A stretch of 44,641 nucleotides of DNA from the NCBI RefSeq assembly GCF_014656135.1, contig NZ_BNBV01000039.1:1-44641 (forward strand), in the 5' to 3' direction. This document shows, piece after piece, positions 25,266 through 33,139 of this stretch (the stretch's first letter is position 1; every line of letters starts with the position of its first letter). The stretch comes from Streptomyces thermodiastaticus. Lineage in GTDB: Bacteria > Actinomycetota > Actinomycetes > Streptomycetales > Streptomycetaceae. The notes beneath the pieces were generated by a model. The model was not told where the DNA came from and made no database searches. It worked only from the letters and a program-made list of their open reading frames with translations. A program made the translations under genes and the position numbers.

Positions 25266-27143
25266 ATGACTGAGAGCAACGGGGCCGCAGCCGCGGACCA
25301 GCGGGACGACCGGGACGAACGGAACGAGACGAACGTACAGGACCGGCAGCGACCGGCCGGACAGATGCCGGACTGGGAGAAGCGCTTCCGGGCCCCCCGG
25401 GTGTCGCTGCCCGAGTGGGCCGAGGACGCCCCGGCGCGCTGTCTGTTCGTGTCGAACGCCACGGGGACGTACGAGCTGTACGCCTGGGACCGGACGACCG
25501 GCGAGCAGCGGCAGGCGACCGACCGGCCGAACGGCACGACGGACGGCACGCTGTCCCCGGACGGCGCGTGGATCTGGTGGTTCGACGACAAGGACGGCGA
25601 CGAGTTCGGCATCTGGCGCCGCCAGCCGTTCACCGGCGGCCCGGACGAGCCGGCCGTGCCGGGCCTGGAGCCGTCTTATCCGGCGGGCCTCGCCCTCGGC
25701 CGTGACGGGCGCACGGCCGTGGTGGGCCGCTCCACCGACGAGGACGGCACCACGATCCACCTGGCACGGCTGGACTCGGGCGAGCCGCCGGTGGAGATCT
25801 ACCGGCACCGCGAGTCGGCCGGGGTCGGCGGGCTGTCGCACGACGGCACGCTCATCGCGATCGAGCACACCGAGCACGGCGACGCCATGCACTCGGCGAT
25901 CCGCGTCCTGCGCCCGGACGGCTCCGCGGTCGCCGAGCTGGACGACACCCGCGGCGGCACGGTGGAGCTGGGCCTGGAGGTGCTGGGCTTCGCCCCCGTC
26001 GACGGGGACACCCGCCTGCTGATCGGGCACCAGCGCCGGGGCCGCTGGGAACCCGCGGTCTGGGACGTGGCCACCGGCGAGGAGACGGACCTGGCGCTCG
26101 ACCTGCCCGGCGACGTCAGCGCCGAGTGGTACCCGGACGGCAGCGGCCTGCTCGTGGTGCACAGCTACGAGGCCCGCAGCGAACTGTTCCGCTACGACTT
26201 CGCGAGCCGCGAGCTGACCCGGATCCCCACCCCGCCCGGCACGGTGTCCGCGGCCACGGCCCGGCCGGACGGCACCGTGGAGTACCTGTGGTCCTCGGCG
26301 GCCGAGCCGGCCGTGGTCCGCTCCACCGCCGGCCGGGTGGTCCTGGACCCGCCGGGGATGAAGTGCCCCGGTTCGGTCCCCGTGGAGGACGTGTGGGTGG
26401 AGGGCCCCGGCGGCCGCATCCACGCCCTGGTCCACAAGCCGCGCGGCGCCACGGGACCGCTGCCCACCGTGTTCGACATCCACGGCGGCCCCACCTGGCA
26501 CGACAGCGACTCCTTCGCCGCGGGCCCGGCTGCCTGGGTGGACCACGGCTACGCGGTGGTCCGCGTCAACTACCGCGGCTCCACGGGCTACGGCCGCGCC
26601 TGGACGGACGCGCTCAAGCACCGGGTGGGCCTGATCGAGCTGGAGGACATCGCCGCGGTGCGCGAGTGGGCGGTCTCCTCCGGGCTCGCCGACCCCGAGC
26701 GGCTGATCCTCACCGGCGGCTCCTGGGGCGGCTACCTCACGCTGCTGGGCCTGGGCACCCAGCCGGAGGCGTGGACGCTGGGCATCGCCGCCGTCCCGGT
26801 CGCCGACTACGTCACGGCGTACCACGACGAGATGGAGGCACTGAAGGCGATGGACCGCACCCTGCTGGGCGGCACCCCGGAGGAGGTCCCCGAGCGCTTC
26901 GAAGCGTCCTCCCCGCTCACCTACGTCGACCAGGTCAAGGCCCCGGTCTTCATCTCGGCCGGTGTCAACGACCCCCGCTGCCCGATCCGGCAGATCGAGA
27001 ACTACGTCAAGCGTCTCGAGGCCCGGGGCGCGGTCCACGAGGTCTACCGCTACGACGCCGGCCACGGCTCCCTGGTCGTCGACGAACGCATCAAGCAGGT
27101 CCGCCTGGAACTGGACTTCGCCGCCCGTCACCTGCCGAAGTGA
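25266..27143 (+). CDS. S9 family serine peptidase (prolyl oligopeptidase type)
   Basis: Protein of 625 residues. After a charged N-terminus (1-35), residues 50-370 form a beta-propeller of repeats such as DGTLSPDGAWIWWFDDKDGD and WYPDGSGLLVVHSYEARSEL. The C-terminal alpha/beta hydrolase domain holds the triad Ser486 (GGSWGGY), Asp569 (VNDPRCP) and His600 (DAGHGS), with the oxyanion sequence DIHGGPTW. No signal peptide is seen, so it acts in the cytosol on short peptides, probably as an acylaminoacyl- or dipeptidyl-peptidase. Start chosen as the first ATG after the AT-richer promoter gap; CACTAT just upstream may be its -10. Confidence 0.93.
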   Translation: MTESNGAAAADQRDDRDERNETNVQDRQRPAGQMPDWEKRFRAPRVSLPEWAEDAPARCLFVSNATGTYELYAWDRTTGEQRQATDRPNGTTDGTLSPDGAWIWWFDDKDGDEFGIWRRQPFTGGPDEPAVPGLEPSYPAGLALGRDGRTAVVGRSTDEDGTTIHLARLDSGEPPVEIYRHRESAGVGGLSHDGTLIAIEHTEHGDAMHSAIRVLRPDGSAVAELDDTRGGTVELGLEVLGFAPVDGDTRLLIGHQRRGRWEPAVWDVATGEETDLALDLPGDVSAEWYPDGSGLLVVHSYEARSELFRYDFASRELTRIPTPPGTVSAATARPDGTVEYLWSSAAEPAVVRSTAGRVVLDPPGMKCPGSVPVEDVWVEGPGGRIHALVHKPRGATGPLPTVFDIHGGPTWHDSDSFAAGPAAWVDHGYAVVRVNYRGSTGYGRAWTDALKHRVGLIELEDIAAVREWAVSSGLADPERLILTGGSWGGYLTLLGLGTQPEAWTLGIAAVPVADYVTAYHDEMEALKAMDRTLLGGTPEEVPERFEASSPLTYVDQVKAPVFISAGVNDPRCPIRQIENYVKRLEARGAVHEVYRYDAGHGSLVVDERIKQVRLELDFAARHLPK

Positions 27144-27166
27144 CACGGCGGCGGCCGCCCCCGGGC

Positions 27167-27203
27167 CCGGCCGCGCGTCACATGCCGCGCGCGGGCCGGA
27201 CCG
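27167..27203. terminator. Imperfect GC-rich hairpin between convergent genes
   Basis: CCGGCCGCGCG and CGCGCGCGGGCCGG pair with a small bulge around the loop TCACATGC. It lies between the convergent peptidase and NAD-binding protein genes and may end both transcripts. Confidence 0.35.
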
Positions 27204-27231
27204 GGGACGGTGCCGGGGCGGATCCCTCAGG

Positions 27232-29226
27232 TCACCGGCGCGTCCGCTCCGGGCCCTGCCGCCTCATCAGTTCCGCCAGGCCGCGCCGCGTGGCCGCCAG
27301 CACCACCCGGTCCTCCGTGCGGAGCACATAGGTGCCGGGCAGGTTCCACACCAGCCGCGTGCCCGGAGGGGACGCGGCGCCCGCAGCCGCGTCCGGCTCC
27401 GTGCCCGCCGGATCCAGGCCCTGGTCGTCCTGCGCCCCCACGTCCAGCGCCAGCACCCGCCAGAACCCGGGCCGGAAGGCCTCCGCGACCGTCCGCCCCT
27501 CCAGCTGCGGATGCCCGGCCACCTCCATGGCCGCGAACAGCAGCACCCGCCGCTCCACCGGGATCGCCCCGAGGATCTGCCGCCCGAACATCGCCCCGGC
27601 GAACGCGGGCGCCGCCAGGTGCGTCACGCTCCGGCTCCGCGTCAGCGCGTGCGGATACGCGGCGCGCAGGGTGCGGTACACCGCGGTCGCGAAGTCGTCG
27701 TCGTACAGCCGCAGCACCACGCGCAGGTCGGGCCGCACCGTGCGGGCGTACAGCACCGCCTCCAGGTTGGTGGTGTCGGCGCTGGTCACCGCGAGCAGCG
27801 CGCGGGCGCGGTGGATCTTGGCGGACTCCAGCACGCCTTCCTGGGTGACGTCGCCGAGCACCACCGGCACCCGCAGCCGCCGTGCCGTCGCCATGCCGCG
27901 GGCGTCGGGGTCCGACTCCACGCACACCACCGGGATGCGCAGCTCGTGCAGCCGGGTCAGCACCCGGGTGCCGATCTTGCCCAGCCCGAGCAGCACCACG
28001 TGCCCGCTGAGCCCGCGCGGCGGCTTGCGCAGCGCGGACGCCGTCCGGAAGGTCCCCAGCGCCTCCAGCACCGCGGCCAGCAGCACCGGAAGCAGCAGCA
28101 ACCCGGCGAGCCCGGACAGCAGTTGGAGCACCTGCCGCCCCACCGGCTCGCCCAGCGCCGGCTCGTCGATGGCGAACAGGTCGAGCAGGGTCAGATACAG
28201 CGCGCCCAGCGGATGCACCCCGGTCACCCGCCACAGCGCCACCGCGAGCGCCAGCACGCACGCCGCCAGACCCGCCGCCGACCACCGCAGCCGGCGGGAG
28301 AACAGCGAGGCGAGCGGAAGCACCATCCCGCCCGCGCGTCTCCTCGGCGGGGACTGCTCGACGTCGCCGTAGGGGACCTGCTCCAGCACCACCGTCGCGC
28401 GCCCGGTGGCCGCGCGCACCTCCGCGTCGTCCGGCAGCAGTCGGGGCCGCTGTTCGCCGCTGTCCTCGGAGCCGTCCGCTCCGGCCGGGTCGCTGCTGGT
28501 CGCCGACAGCAGCGCCACGGTGCACAGCCCCGGGTCGGCGACTTCCCCCTCGGCGGGCGGCGGCCGCTCGACCGCGCGCAGCAGCAGCCCGTCGGTCTGC
28601 ACGACCTTGCTGGTCCCGGCGACGGCGGTGGCGACCAGCGCGGGCGCGGCGGTGTCGGCGTCGGACAGCACGGTGGTGGAGGCGTCACCGGGCTGCAGGG
28701 TCCCGTCGCCCTGGGCCGCGAGGGCGGCCGCCTGGTCGAGGAGTTCCTGAATGTGCTGGCCGAGCCGCCGGTTGTACAGCCGCAGCACGAGCCGCAGTTG
28801 CGGGTTGAGCCGGCGCGCGGTGAGCGCCGCACGGATGTTGGTCTCGTCGTCCTCGTACACCAGGGCCAGCGCGGACGCCTGCTGCACACCCGCGTCCTCG
28901 AGCACCTGCTCCGACAGCTCGGCCGCCTCCACCAGGCGGTCCGCGTCCCGGCCGGGTTGCCCGGCGTCCGCCGGTCCGCCGCCGCTGCCGCCCCGGTTCA
29001 CGGCCACGCTGACCACCCGGTCCAGCAGCGCCGAGGCCGTGCGCACGCGGCCGACCACGGGAGGCCGTACCGTGCGCTGACGGGGCGGCACCACCAGCGT
29101 GACCTGCTGGCGGTACATGCCGCGCAGCTCCGCGGCCAGCCGGTGCGCGAGCCCGTCGTCACCGCACACCACCATGTGTGCGCCCCCGTTCGCCGGCGCA
29201 CCACCCTGATACGGAACGCTCCTCAC
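27232..29226 (-). CDS. Double-RCK NAD-binding ion-channel-like protein (CASTOR/POLLUX type)
   Basis: Protein of 664 residues. Two TrkA-N/RCK-type Rossmann units are seen: the first at residues 15-200 (GAHMVVCGDDGLAHRLAAEL, ALALVYEDDETNIRAALTAR), the second from about 410 (GHVVLLGLGKIGTRVLTRLH, VVLGDVTQEGVLESAKIHRA). Between them are two to three membrane spans (about 320-405) with a pore-like stretch LGALYLTLLDLFAIDEPA. The layout resembles CASTOR/POLLUX and other K+ channel relatives that are gated by NAD. No K+ selectivity TVGYG motif is visible, so transport is inferred. ATG 29226 gives the first usable start. Confidence 0.8.
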   Translation of the reverse strand: MRSVPYQGGAPANGGAHMVVCGDDGLAHRLAAELRGMYRQQVTLVVPPRQRTVRPPVVGRVRTASALLDRVVSVAVNRGGSGGGPADAGQPGRDADRLVEAAELSEQVLEDAGVQQASALALVYEDDETNIRAALTARRLNPQLRLVLRLYNRRLGQHIQELLDQAAALAAQGDGTLQPGDASTTVLSDADTAAPALVATAVAGTSKVVQTDGLLLRAVERPPPAEGEVADPGLCTVALLSATSSDPAGADGSEDSGEQRPRLLPDDAEVRAATGRATVVLEQVPYGDVEQSPPRRRAGGMVLPLASLFSRRLRWSAAGLAACVLALAVALWRVTGVHPLGALYLTLLDLFAIDEPALGEPVGRQVLQLLSGLAGLLLLPVLLAAVLEALGTFRTASALRKPPRGLSGHVVLLGLGKIGTRVLTRLHELRIPVVCVESDPDARGMATARRLRVPVVLGDVTQEGVLESAKIHRARALLAVTSADTTNLEAVLYARTVRPDLRVVLRLYDDDFATAVYRTLRAAYPHALTRSRSVTHLAAPAFAGAMFGRQILGAIPVERRVLLFAAMEVAGHPQLEGRTVAEAFRPGFWRVLALDVGAQDDQGLDPAGTEPDAAAGAASPPGTRLVWNLPGTYVLRTEDRVVLAATRRGLAELMRRQGPERTRR

Positions 29227-29422
29227 ATGAGGAAAGACTGCCCTACGCAGACGGGTGGTTCCAGACCGTTACCGCCCCGGCCTGCGACGACGGCCTCCGG
29301 CGGCGTCCCGCGGTCCTGTCGTCCGGTACGGCGCGTCGTCCGCACATACCGGGCACATCTGTCTATCGTGGGCACCGCGTTCTTGTTCCTCGCAGTGTTC
29401 TCCCGGGAAGGCGCTTCCCCTG

Positions 29423-29460
29423 CTGCCCGGCATCCCGCACCGACGCGGGATGCCGGGCAG
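29423..29460. terminator. Perfect 16-bp inverted repeat in the gap before the peptide genes
   Basis: Arms 29423-29438 and 29445-29460 are fully complementary around the loop ACCGAC. Just upstream GGGAAGGCGCTTCCC (29405-29419) forms a second, smaller hairpin. The gap 29227-29641 is divergent and holds no supported gene, so this is either a terminator of an unseen short transcript or a regulatory site. Confidence 0.6.
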
Positions 29461-29553
29461 TCGTACGACGGCCTTCTGATTCCGGGGCGCTTTCACTCTT
29501 TCGCCGTCGTGTGTGTGGCGCACGAGGGGATGCTCGCAATCCGTTCGGCTCAA

Positions 29554-29559
29554 TAATAT
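29554..29559 (+). promoter_or_regulatory. Candidate -10 (TAATAT) for peptide gene 1
   Basis: TAATAT within CTCAATAATATGACC is unusually AT-rich for this genome and lies 83 bases before the first peptide start. No clear -35 is visible. Confidence 0.45.
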
Positions 29560-29641
29560 GACCGGCCCCCGTGTTCCGCTGATAAGCCTGATTCTGCGGG
29601 CGCCTTCCGTCTGCCCGTACAAGAACGCGAAAAGGAGACCC

Positions 29642-29905
29642 ATGTCTGCCATCAGCTTTGCGGAACTCGAGGGCCTGACCGGTGAACTGCTTCCCGAGCG
29701 GGCCGTGCTCTCCACGGTGAACCCCTTCGGCGCCATGGGCGGTCACGGCCACGGCGGTCACGGCGGTCACGGCGGTCATGACCACGGTGGCCACGGCGGC
29801 CATGGCGTGCACCATGGCGTGGTGGTGACCTCGGCCTGCCAGGCGGTCGCGAGCCACCACAGTGCCACTTTGGCCTGCATTCCCGCCTCCACCGTGGTGT
29901 TCTGA
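29642..29905 (+). CDS. Small peptide 1: leader plus His/Gly-rich, two-Cys core (RiPP-like precursor)
   Basis: Protein of 87 residues; ATG 29642 is preceded by AAGGAGA. The N-terminal 26 residues (MSAISFAELEGLTGELLPER then AVLSTV) are shared with the two following genes and look like a leader: charged, helical, no signal peptide. Residues 33-59 are Gly/His repeats with ten His in 24 residues. The tail TSACQAVASHHSATLACIPA has Cys66 and Cys79, the frame ACQ...C-PAST being common to all three peptides. It is probably a precursor matured by the M50 peptidase encoded downstream; metal binding by the His tract is inference. I do not recognise a named family. Confidence 0.85.
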   Translation: MSAISFAELEGLTGELLPERAVLSTVNPFGAMGGHGHGGHGGHGGHDHGGHGGHGVHHGVVVTSACQAVASHHSATLACIPASTVVF

Positions 29906-29938
29906 GCGGGCCAGCTCCGCGGGAACGTTCCTCCGTGC

Positions 29939-29975
29939 GCAGGCGGCCGTGCCCGGTGCCGGCGCGGCCGCCTGC
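29939..29975 (+). terminator. Hairpin terminator after peptide gene 1
   Basis: A 13-bp stem (29939-29951 with 29963-29975, one G-T wobble) surrounds an 11-base loop, 34 bases after the stop. It suggests peptide 1 is at least partly its own transcription unit. Confidence 0.6.
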
Positions 29976-30093
29976 ACCGGTGACGGCGGGTGGTGACAGG
30001 GCCAGAGAAATACGGGTGAATTCCCGTGCGAGCGCCCCGCAGAGGGTCCGGAATTATTAACAGACTCGTCGTTTCTCTTCGGTGGTGTGAATC

Positions 30094-30109
30094 CGTCAGG
30101 TCGCTGACG
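30094..30109. promoter_or_regulatory. Palindrome CGTCAG-GTCG-CTGACG upstream of peptide gene 2
   Basis: Perfect 6-bp arms lie within an unusually AT-rich stretch (about 30001-30160, for example GAATTATTAACAG and GCTAAACATT). The stretch probably contains the promoter of peptide 2; TTGGGA at 30116 and TAAACA at 30141 are a poor -35/-10 pair (19-base spacer). The palindrome may be an operator. Confidence 0.35.
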
Positions 30110-30202
30110 TGGGGATTGGGATTTCGCGTTTCCTTCGTGCTAAACATTCCCCTGCGAGGCGGGAAGAGCTGCCTCGTGGAAACCATCCGAGAGGAAACAT
30201 TC

Positions 30203-30514
30203 ATGTCTGCTGTCAGCCTGGAGGAGCTCGGCAACCTGTCGGGCGAAGTGCTGCCCGAGCGCTCCGTGCTGTCCACCGTGGTTCCGTTCAACAACTGGGG
30301 TGGCGGTGCCGGCCACGACGGTGGCGCCAGCTCGAGCAGCTCGGCTCTCGCGCTGGGTGGTCACGGCGACCACCACAGCGTCGTGACGAACTCGGCCTGC
30401 CAGAGCACCTCGACCATCACCGGCGGCCAGGGCCTGACGGGCGCGCTCGGCCTGGGTTCGGAGTACCCGTACAACAACATCACCTGCGTGCCGGCGTCGA
30501 CCGCCATCTCCTGA
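30203..30514 (+). CDS. Small peptide 2: same leader, Gly/Ser-rich two-Cys core (RiPP-like precursor)
   Basis: Protein of 103 residues; GAGGAA precedes ATG 30203. The leader MSAVSLEELGNLSGEVLPER then SVLSTV is close to peptide 1. The core has a Gly/Ser/Ala stretch (33-58), then NSACQSTST with Cys66 and NNITCVPASTAIS with Cys95. A hydrophobic GLTGALGLGSE sits between the Cys and is also in peptide 3 (GLFGALGLGPG). The two Cys could form a disulfide or a thioether; no cyclase gene is seen nearby. It follows peptide 1 by 297 bases. Confidence 0.85.
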   Translation: MSAVSLEELGNLSGEVLPERSVLSTVVPFNNWGGGAGHDGGASSSSSALALGGHGDHHSVVTNSACQSTSTITGGQGLTGALGLGSEYPYNNITCVPASTAIS

Positions 30515-30521
30515 CCGAGCT

Positions 30522-30565
30522 CCGGGCGTCGGGGGCTGCCGGATTCGCCGGCCCCCGACGCCCGG
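30522..30565 (+). terminator. Long hairpin between peptide genes 2 and 3
   Basis: A perfect 15-bp stem (30522-30536 with 30551-30565) encloses a 14-base loop that can itself pair (GCCGG/CCGGC). It is placed seven bases after the peptide 2 stop. It would lower, or block, read-through to peptide 3 and the peptidase. Confidence 0.65.
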
Positions 30566-30616
30566 CTTCGCTGCGGACCCTGGCGTGCACGCCCTTGGCG
30601 TGCAGAGAGGAAGAGC

Positions 30617-30910
30617 ATGTCTGCCGTCAGCTACGGGGAGCTCAACGAGCTCGGTGGGGAGCTGCTGCCGGAAAGGATGCTGCTGTCCATCATCGATGTT
30701 CACGTGGACAACAGCCGTCATTACACCTTCCCCGCACCGGCCAACGGCGGCGGGGGTGACGGCGGCGGGAGCACCGTCGTGTCCTACGCCTGCCAGGCGA
30801 CCACTACTCAAGGGGGCGGTTACGGGCTGTTCGGCGCCCTCGGTCTGGGGCCCGGCCAGCCGAGCAGCAGCATGACCTGCGTGCCCGCATCCACCGTCGT
30901 CACGCACTGA
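30617..30910 (+). CDS. Small peptide 3: same leader, two-Cys core (RiPP-like precursor)
   Basis: Protein of 97 residues; GAGGAAG precedes ATG 30617. The leader MSAVSYGELNELGGELLPER then MLLSII is the third copy of the shared N-terminus. The core has a Gly-rich part (43-51), SYACQATTT with Cys59 and SSMTCVPASTVVTH with Cys88. The Cys spacing (29) equals that of peptide 2. It lies 198 bases before the M50 peptidase gene on the same strand. Confidence 0.85.
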   Translation: MSAVSYGELNELGGELLPERMLLSIIDVHVDNSRHYTFPAPANGGGGDGGGSTVVSYACQATTTQGGGYGLFGALGLGPGQPSSSMTCVPASTVVTH

Positions 30911-30927
30911 GCCTGGCCCTCCCAGGC
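30911..30927 (+). terminator. Small hairpin after peptide gene 3
   Basis: GCCTGG (30911-30916) and CCAGGC (30922-30927) pair directly after the stop codon. It is short, so at best a partial terminator. The remaining 180 bases to the peptidase start hold no supported gene. Confidence 0.3.
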
Positions 30928-31107
30928 GTCATCCGCACCCGGGTGGTGCGTGCCCGCTGGGGAGACCCCGTCGTTGAACCGGTGAACACCGCTTCGCTCG
31001 CGCAGGTGGTGCCGTCGCGTCGCCGTCCGCCGGTCCCGTCCGGGTCAGCGGTGCGCAGGCGACGGCAGTGCCTGGCGCGGCCGGCTCCCCGATCTTGGGA
31101 AATCTCC

Positions 31108-32640
31108 ATGTGTACGCGACATTCCGCACCGGGCCCGGACCACCTGCCCAGCCGTGCCACGGCGGTGCCCCGCCTCACCGAAGGGACCGAGCCGGTCGGT
31201 GAGTTCGAAGGTTCCGGGTACCGCACGCCTCCCCAGCTCGTCCAGCGCTTCGACGGCCAGGTCATCCAGCTCCCGCCCCTGCTCTACCAGGCCGTCCTGG
31301 CCCTGAAGAGGCAGTCCGCCCGGGCCGCGGACCGCGGAGCCGACAGCGTGCTGGCCCGCACCGCCGAGGACCTGAGCACCAGGACCGGCCGTCAGTTCGC
31401 CGCCGAACACGTGGTCTTCCTGCTGGATGAGAAACTCGCCCCGCTGGGCATCACCACCTACAGCGACGGCTCCCAGCCCGCGGTCGCCAAGGCCAACCCC
31501 TTCCTGGGACTGCGCTTCAGGGCCACCGTGCTCTCCGAGCGGGCCACCTGGTTCCTCAGCGGCCTGTTCTCCTGGCTGTACCACCCCGTCGCCCTGATCC
31601 TGTGCCTCACCGGCTTCCTCATCGCCGAGCTGTGGGTGTTCGCCATGGAGAGCCCGGGCCAGGCGATGGCCCGGGTGATGGCCGACCCCACCGGCGTGCT
31701 GATCGTGGCGCTGCTGACGCTCGCCTCCTCCGCCTTCCACGAGATGGGCCACGCGGCCGCCTGCCGCTACGGAGGTGTGGCGCCCGGCCACATGGGCTGC
31801 GGCATCTACCTGGTGTGGCCCGCCTTCTACACCGACGTCACCAACTCCTACCGGCTGGGCCGCGCCGGCCGCATCCGCACCGACCTCGGCGGTGTCTACT
31901 TCAACGGCCTGTTCGTCATCGGCCTGGTGCTGGTGTACCTGCGGACCGGCTCGCCCGTGCTCCTGGTCGCCGTCCTGGCCACCAACATGGAGATCGTGCA
32001 GCAGCTGCTGCCCACCCTGCGGTTCGACGGGTACTACATCGTCGCCGACCTGGTCGGCATCCCCGATCTGTTCAAGTACATCGGCCCCATCCTCAAGCGG
32101 TCCTTCCTGCGCCGGCCCGCGGACCAGCGGCTCGACGCCCTGAAACGCTGGCCGCAGCTGGTGGTCACGGTATGGGTGCTCACCGTCCTGCCGGCGCTGG
32201 CGTTCCAGCTCGGTCTCGTGCTCAGCCGGATGCCGGAACTCGCCACCACCGCCTGGCGCACCGCGGTGTCCCTGGCCGGCGACGCCACCGCCGACGACAG
32301 CTCGGTGCTGGCGGCGGTCACCTCCGGTCTGCAGATCCTGTTCCTGCTGCTGCCGCTCGTGGGCGCGCTGCTCGCCCTGTGGCAGCTGTCCGGTCTCGTC
32401 GTCCGTCTGGTGCGCAGGCGCCGGTCGCCCAGCGGGGAGCAGGAACGCGCAAGCGGCGGGATGCGGCCGAGGATGCCGGTGTCGTTCCTGCTGGGTGGCC
32501 TGGCCGTGTCCACCGTGCTGGCCGTCGGCGGATCGACCGGTCAGACGAAGGCCCCGCGCACGGCTGCCTCCGTGCGCGGCAGCGCCCCGCGGGATCCGCG
32601 CGACGACGAGTACGAGCTGATCTTCGAGGGGCTGCGGTAG
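31108..32640 (+). CDS. M50 (site-2-type) membrane zinc peptidase with RRE-like N-terminus
   Basis: Protein of 510 residues. Residues 35-120 (TPPQLVQRFDGQVIQLPPLL ... FAAEHVVFLLDEKLAPLGI) have the strand-helix pattern of PqqD-like RiPP recognition elements often fused to such peptidases. From about 150 there are six to eight membrane spans. The zinc site is HEMGH (His211, Glu212, His215) in span SSAFHEMGHAAACRYGG, with the third ligand Asp307 in RFDGYYIVADLVGIPDLF. A C-terminal span ends in a charged tail. It belongs to the putative peptide zinc metalloprotease group and would cut the leaders of the three upstream peptides, or export them. The start has only weak GGGAAA upstream. Confidence 0.85.
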   Translation: MCTRHSAPGPDHLPSRATAVPRLTEGTEPVGEFEGSGYRTPPQLVQRFDGQVIQLPPLLYQAVLALKRQSARAADRGADSVLARTAEDLSTRTGRQFAAEHVVFLLDEKLAPLGITTYSDGSQPAVAKANPFLGLRFRATVLSERATWFLSGLFSWLYHPVALILCLTGFLIAELWVFAMESPGQAMARVMADPTGVLIVALLTLASSAFHEMGHAAACRYGGVAPGHMGCGIYLVWPAFYTDVTNSYRLGRAGRIRTDLGGVYFNGLFVIGLVLVYLRTGSPVLLVAVLATNMEIVQQLLPTLRFDGYYIVADLVGIPDLFKYIGPILKRSFLRRPADQRLDALKRWPQLVVTVWVLTVLPALAFQLGLVLSRMPELATTAWRTAVSLAGDATADDSSVLAAVTSGLQILFLLLPLVGALLALWQLSGLVVRLVRRRRSPSGEQERASGGMRPRMPVSFLLGGLAVSTVLAVGGSTGQTKAPRTAASVRGSAPRDPRDDEYELIFEGLR

Positions 32641-32716
32641 GTCCCGCGCGAGGCCGAGTTCCCGTCCGGTCCGCCTCCCGGTGGCGGGCACATGGGCCGC
32701 GCCCAGCGGTGTGTGT

Positions 32717-32732
32717 CGGCCGTCGACGGCCG
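32717..32732. terminator. Palindromic hairpin between convergent genes
   Basis: CGGCCG-TCGA-CGGCCG is a perfect palindrome between the M50 peptidase (plus) and tatA (minus), and can fold with a TCGA loop. It suits a bidirectional terminator. Confidence 0.45.
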
Positions 32733-32762
32733 TTCACGGGGCGGAAAGCGGCTGTTCCTCCG

Positions 32763-32981
32763 TCAGCTCGCGGTCTCGCCCGGGGCCGGCGTGACCGCGC
32801 GGGGTGCGGGCTCGGCGGAGGCGGCGCCGTCGTCCTTCATCGCCTTGGCCTCGCTCCTGAGGATGCGCATCGACCGGCCCAGGCCGCGGGCGGCCTCCGG
32901 CAGCTTCTTGGAACCGAAGAGCACGACGAGCACGATCGCCACGATCAGCAGATGCCAGGGTTCCAGCCCGTTGCGCAGCAT
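32763..32981 (-). CDS. tatA: Twin-arginine translocase component TatA-like
   Basis: Protein of 72 residues. One membrane helix (EPWHLLIVAIVLVVLFG, about 7-23), the hinge FGSKKLPEAARGLGRSMR, a charged amphipathic helix and an acidic Ala/Pro tail: the TatA plan. ATG 32981 is chosen over GTG 32990 because AAGGGG sits eight bases before the ATG and touches the GTG. No tatB or tatC is present, so this is probably an extra TatA copy. efeB at the right end encodes a likely Tat substrate. Confidence 0.9.
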   Translation of the reverse strand: MLRNGLEPWHLLIVAIVLVVLFGSKKLPEAARGLGRSMRILRSEAKAMKDDGAASAEPAPRAVTPAPGETAS

Positions 32982-33002
32982 CCCGTTCACCCCTTCCTAC
33001 GT

Positions 33003-33018
33003 TTGCGGACTTGCGCAA
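33003..33018 (-). promoter_or_regulatory. Shared box TTGCGCAA-GTCC-GCAA upstream of tatA
   Basis: Read on the minus strand: TACAGT overlaps the first T of TTGCGCAA, followed by N4 and GCAAACG. It ends 22 bases before the tatA ATG. The same arrangement is found before three other genes at 35.0 and 39.5-39.65 kb. TACAGT may be the -10, so the box would cover the transcription start. The function is not known. Confidence 0.55.
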
Positions 33019-33139
33019 CTGTACAGCTGCCGGGCCGACGGTGAGGGTGCGGACCCGGCTGCGGTGTCCCGGGACGCGGTCACCGTGCCGCGTGTCCGGC
33101 GGGTCCGGGCCGGGCGGGGCGCCGCCGGCCCGGACCCGC

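Noticed and set aside
29642..30910. Chaplin or rodlin surface proteins
   Set aside because: Gly-rich with two Cys, but no Sec signal peptide and no chaplin domain; instead a charged leader is shared by all three.
29642..32640. Lanthipeptide or lasso peptide cluster
   Set aside because: No LanM/LanB/LanC/LanKC, lasso cyclase or ABC exporter seen in the window.
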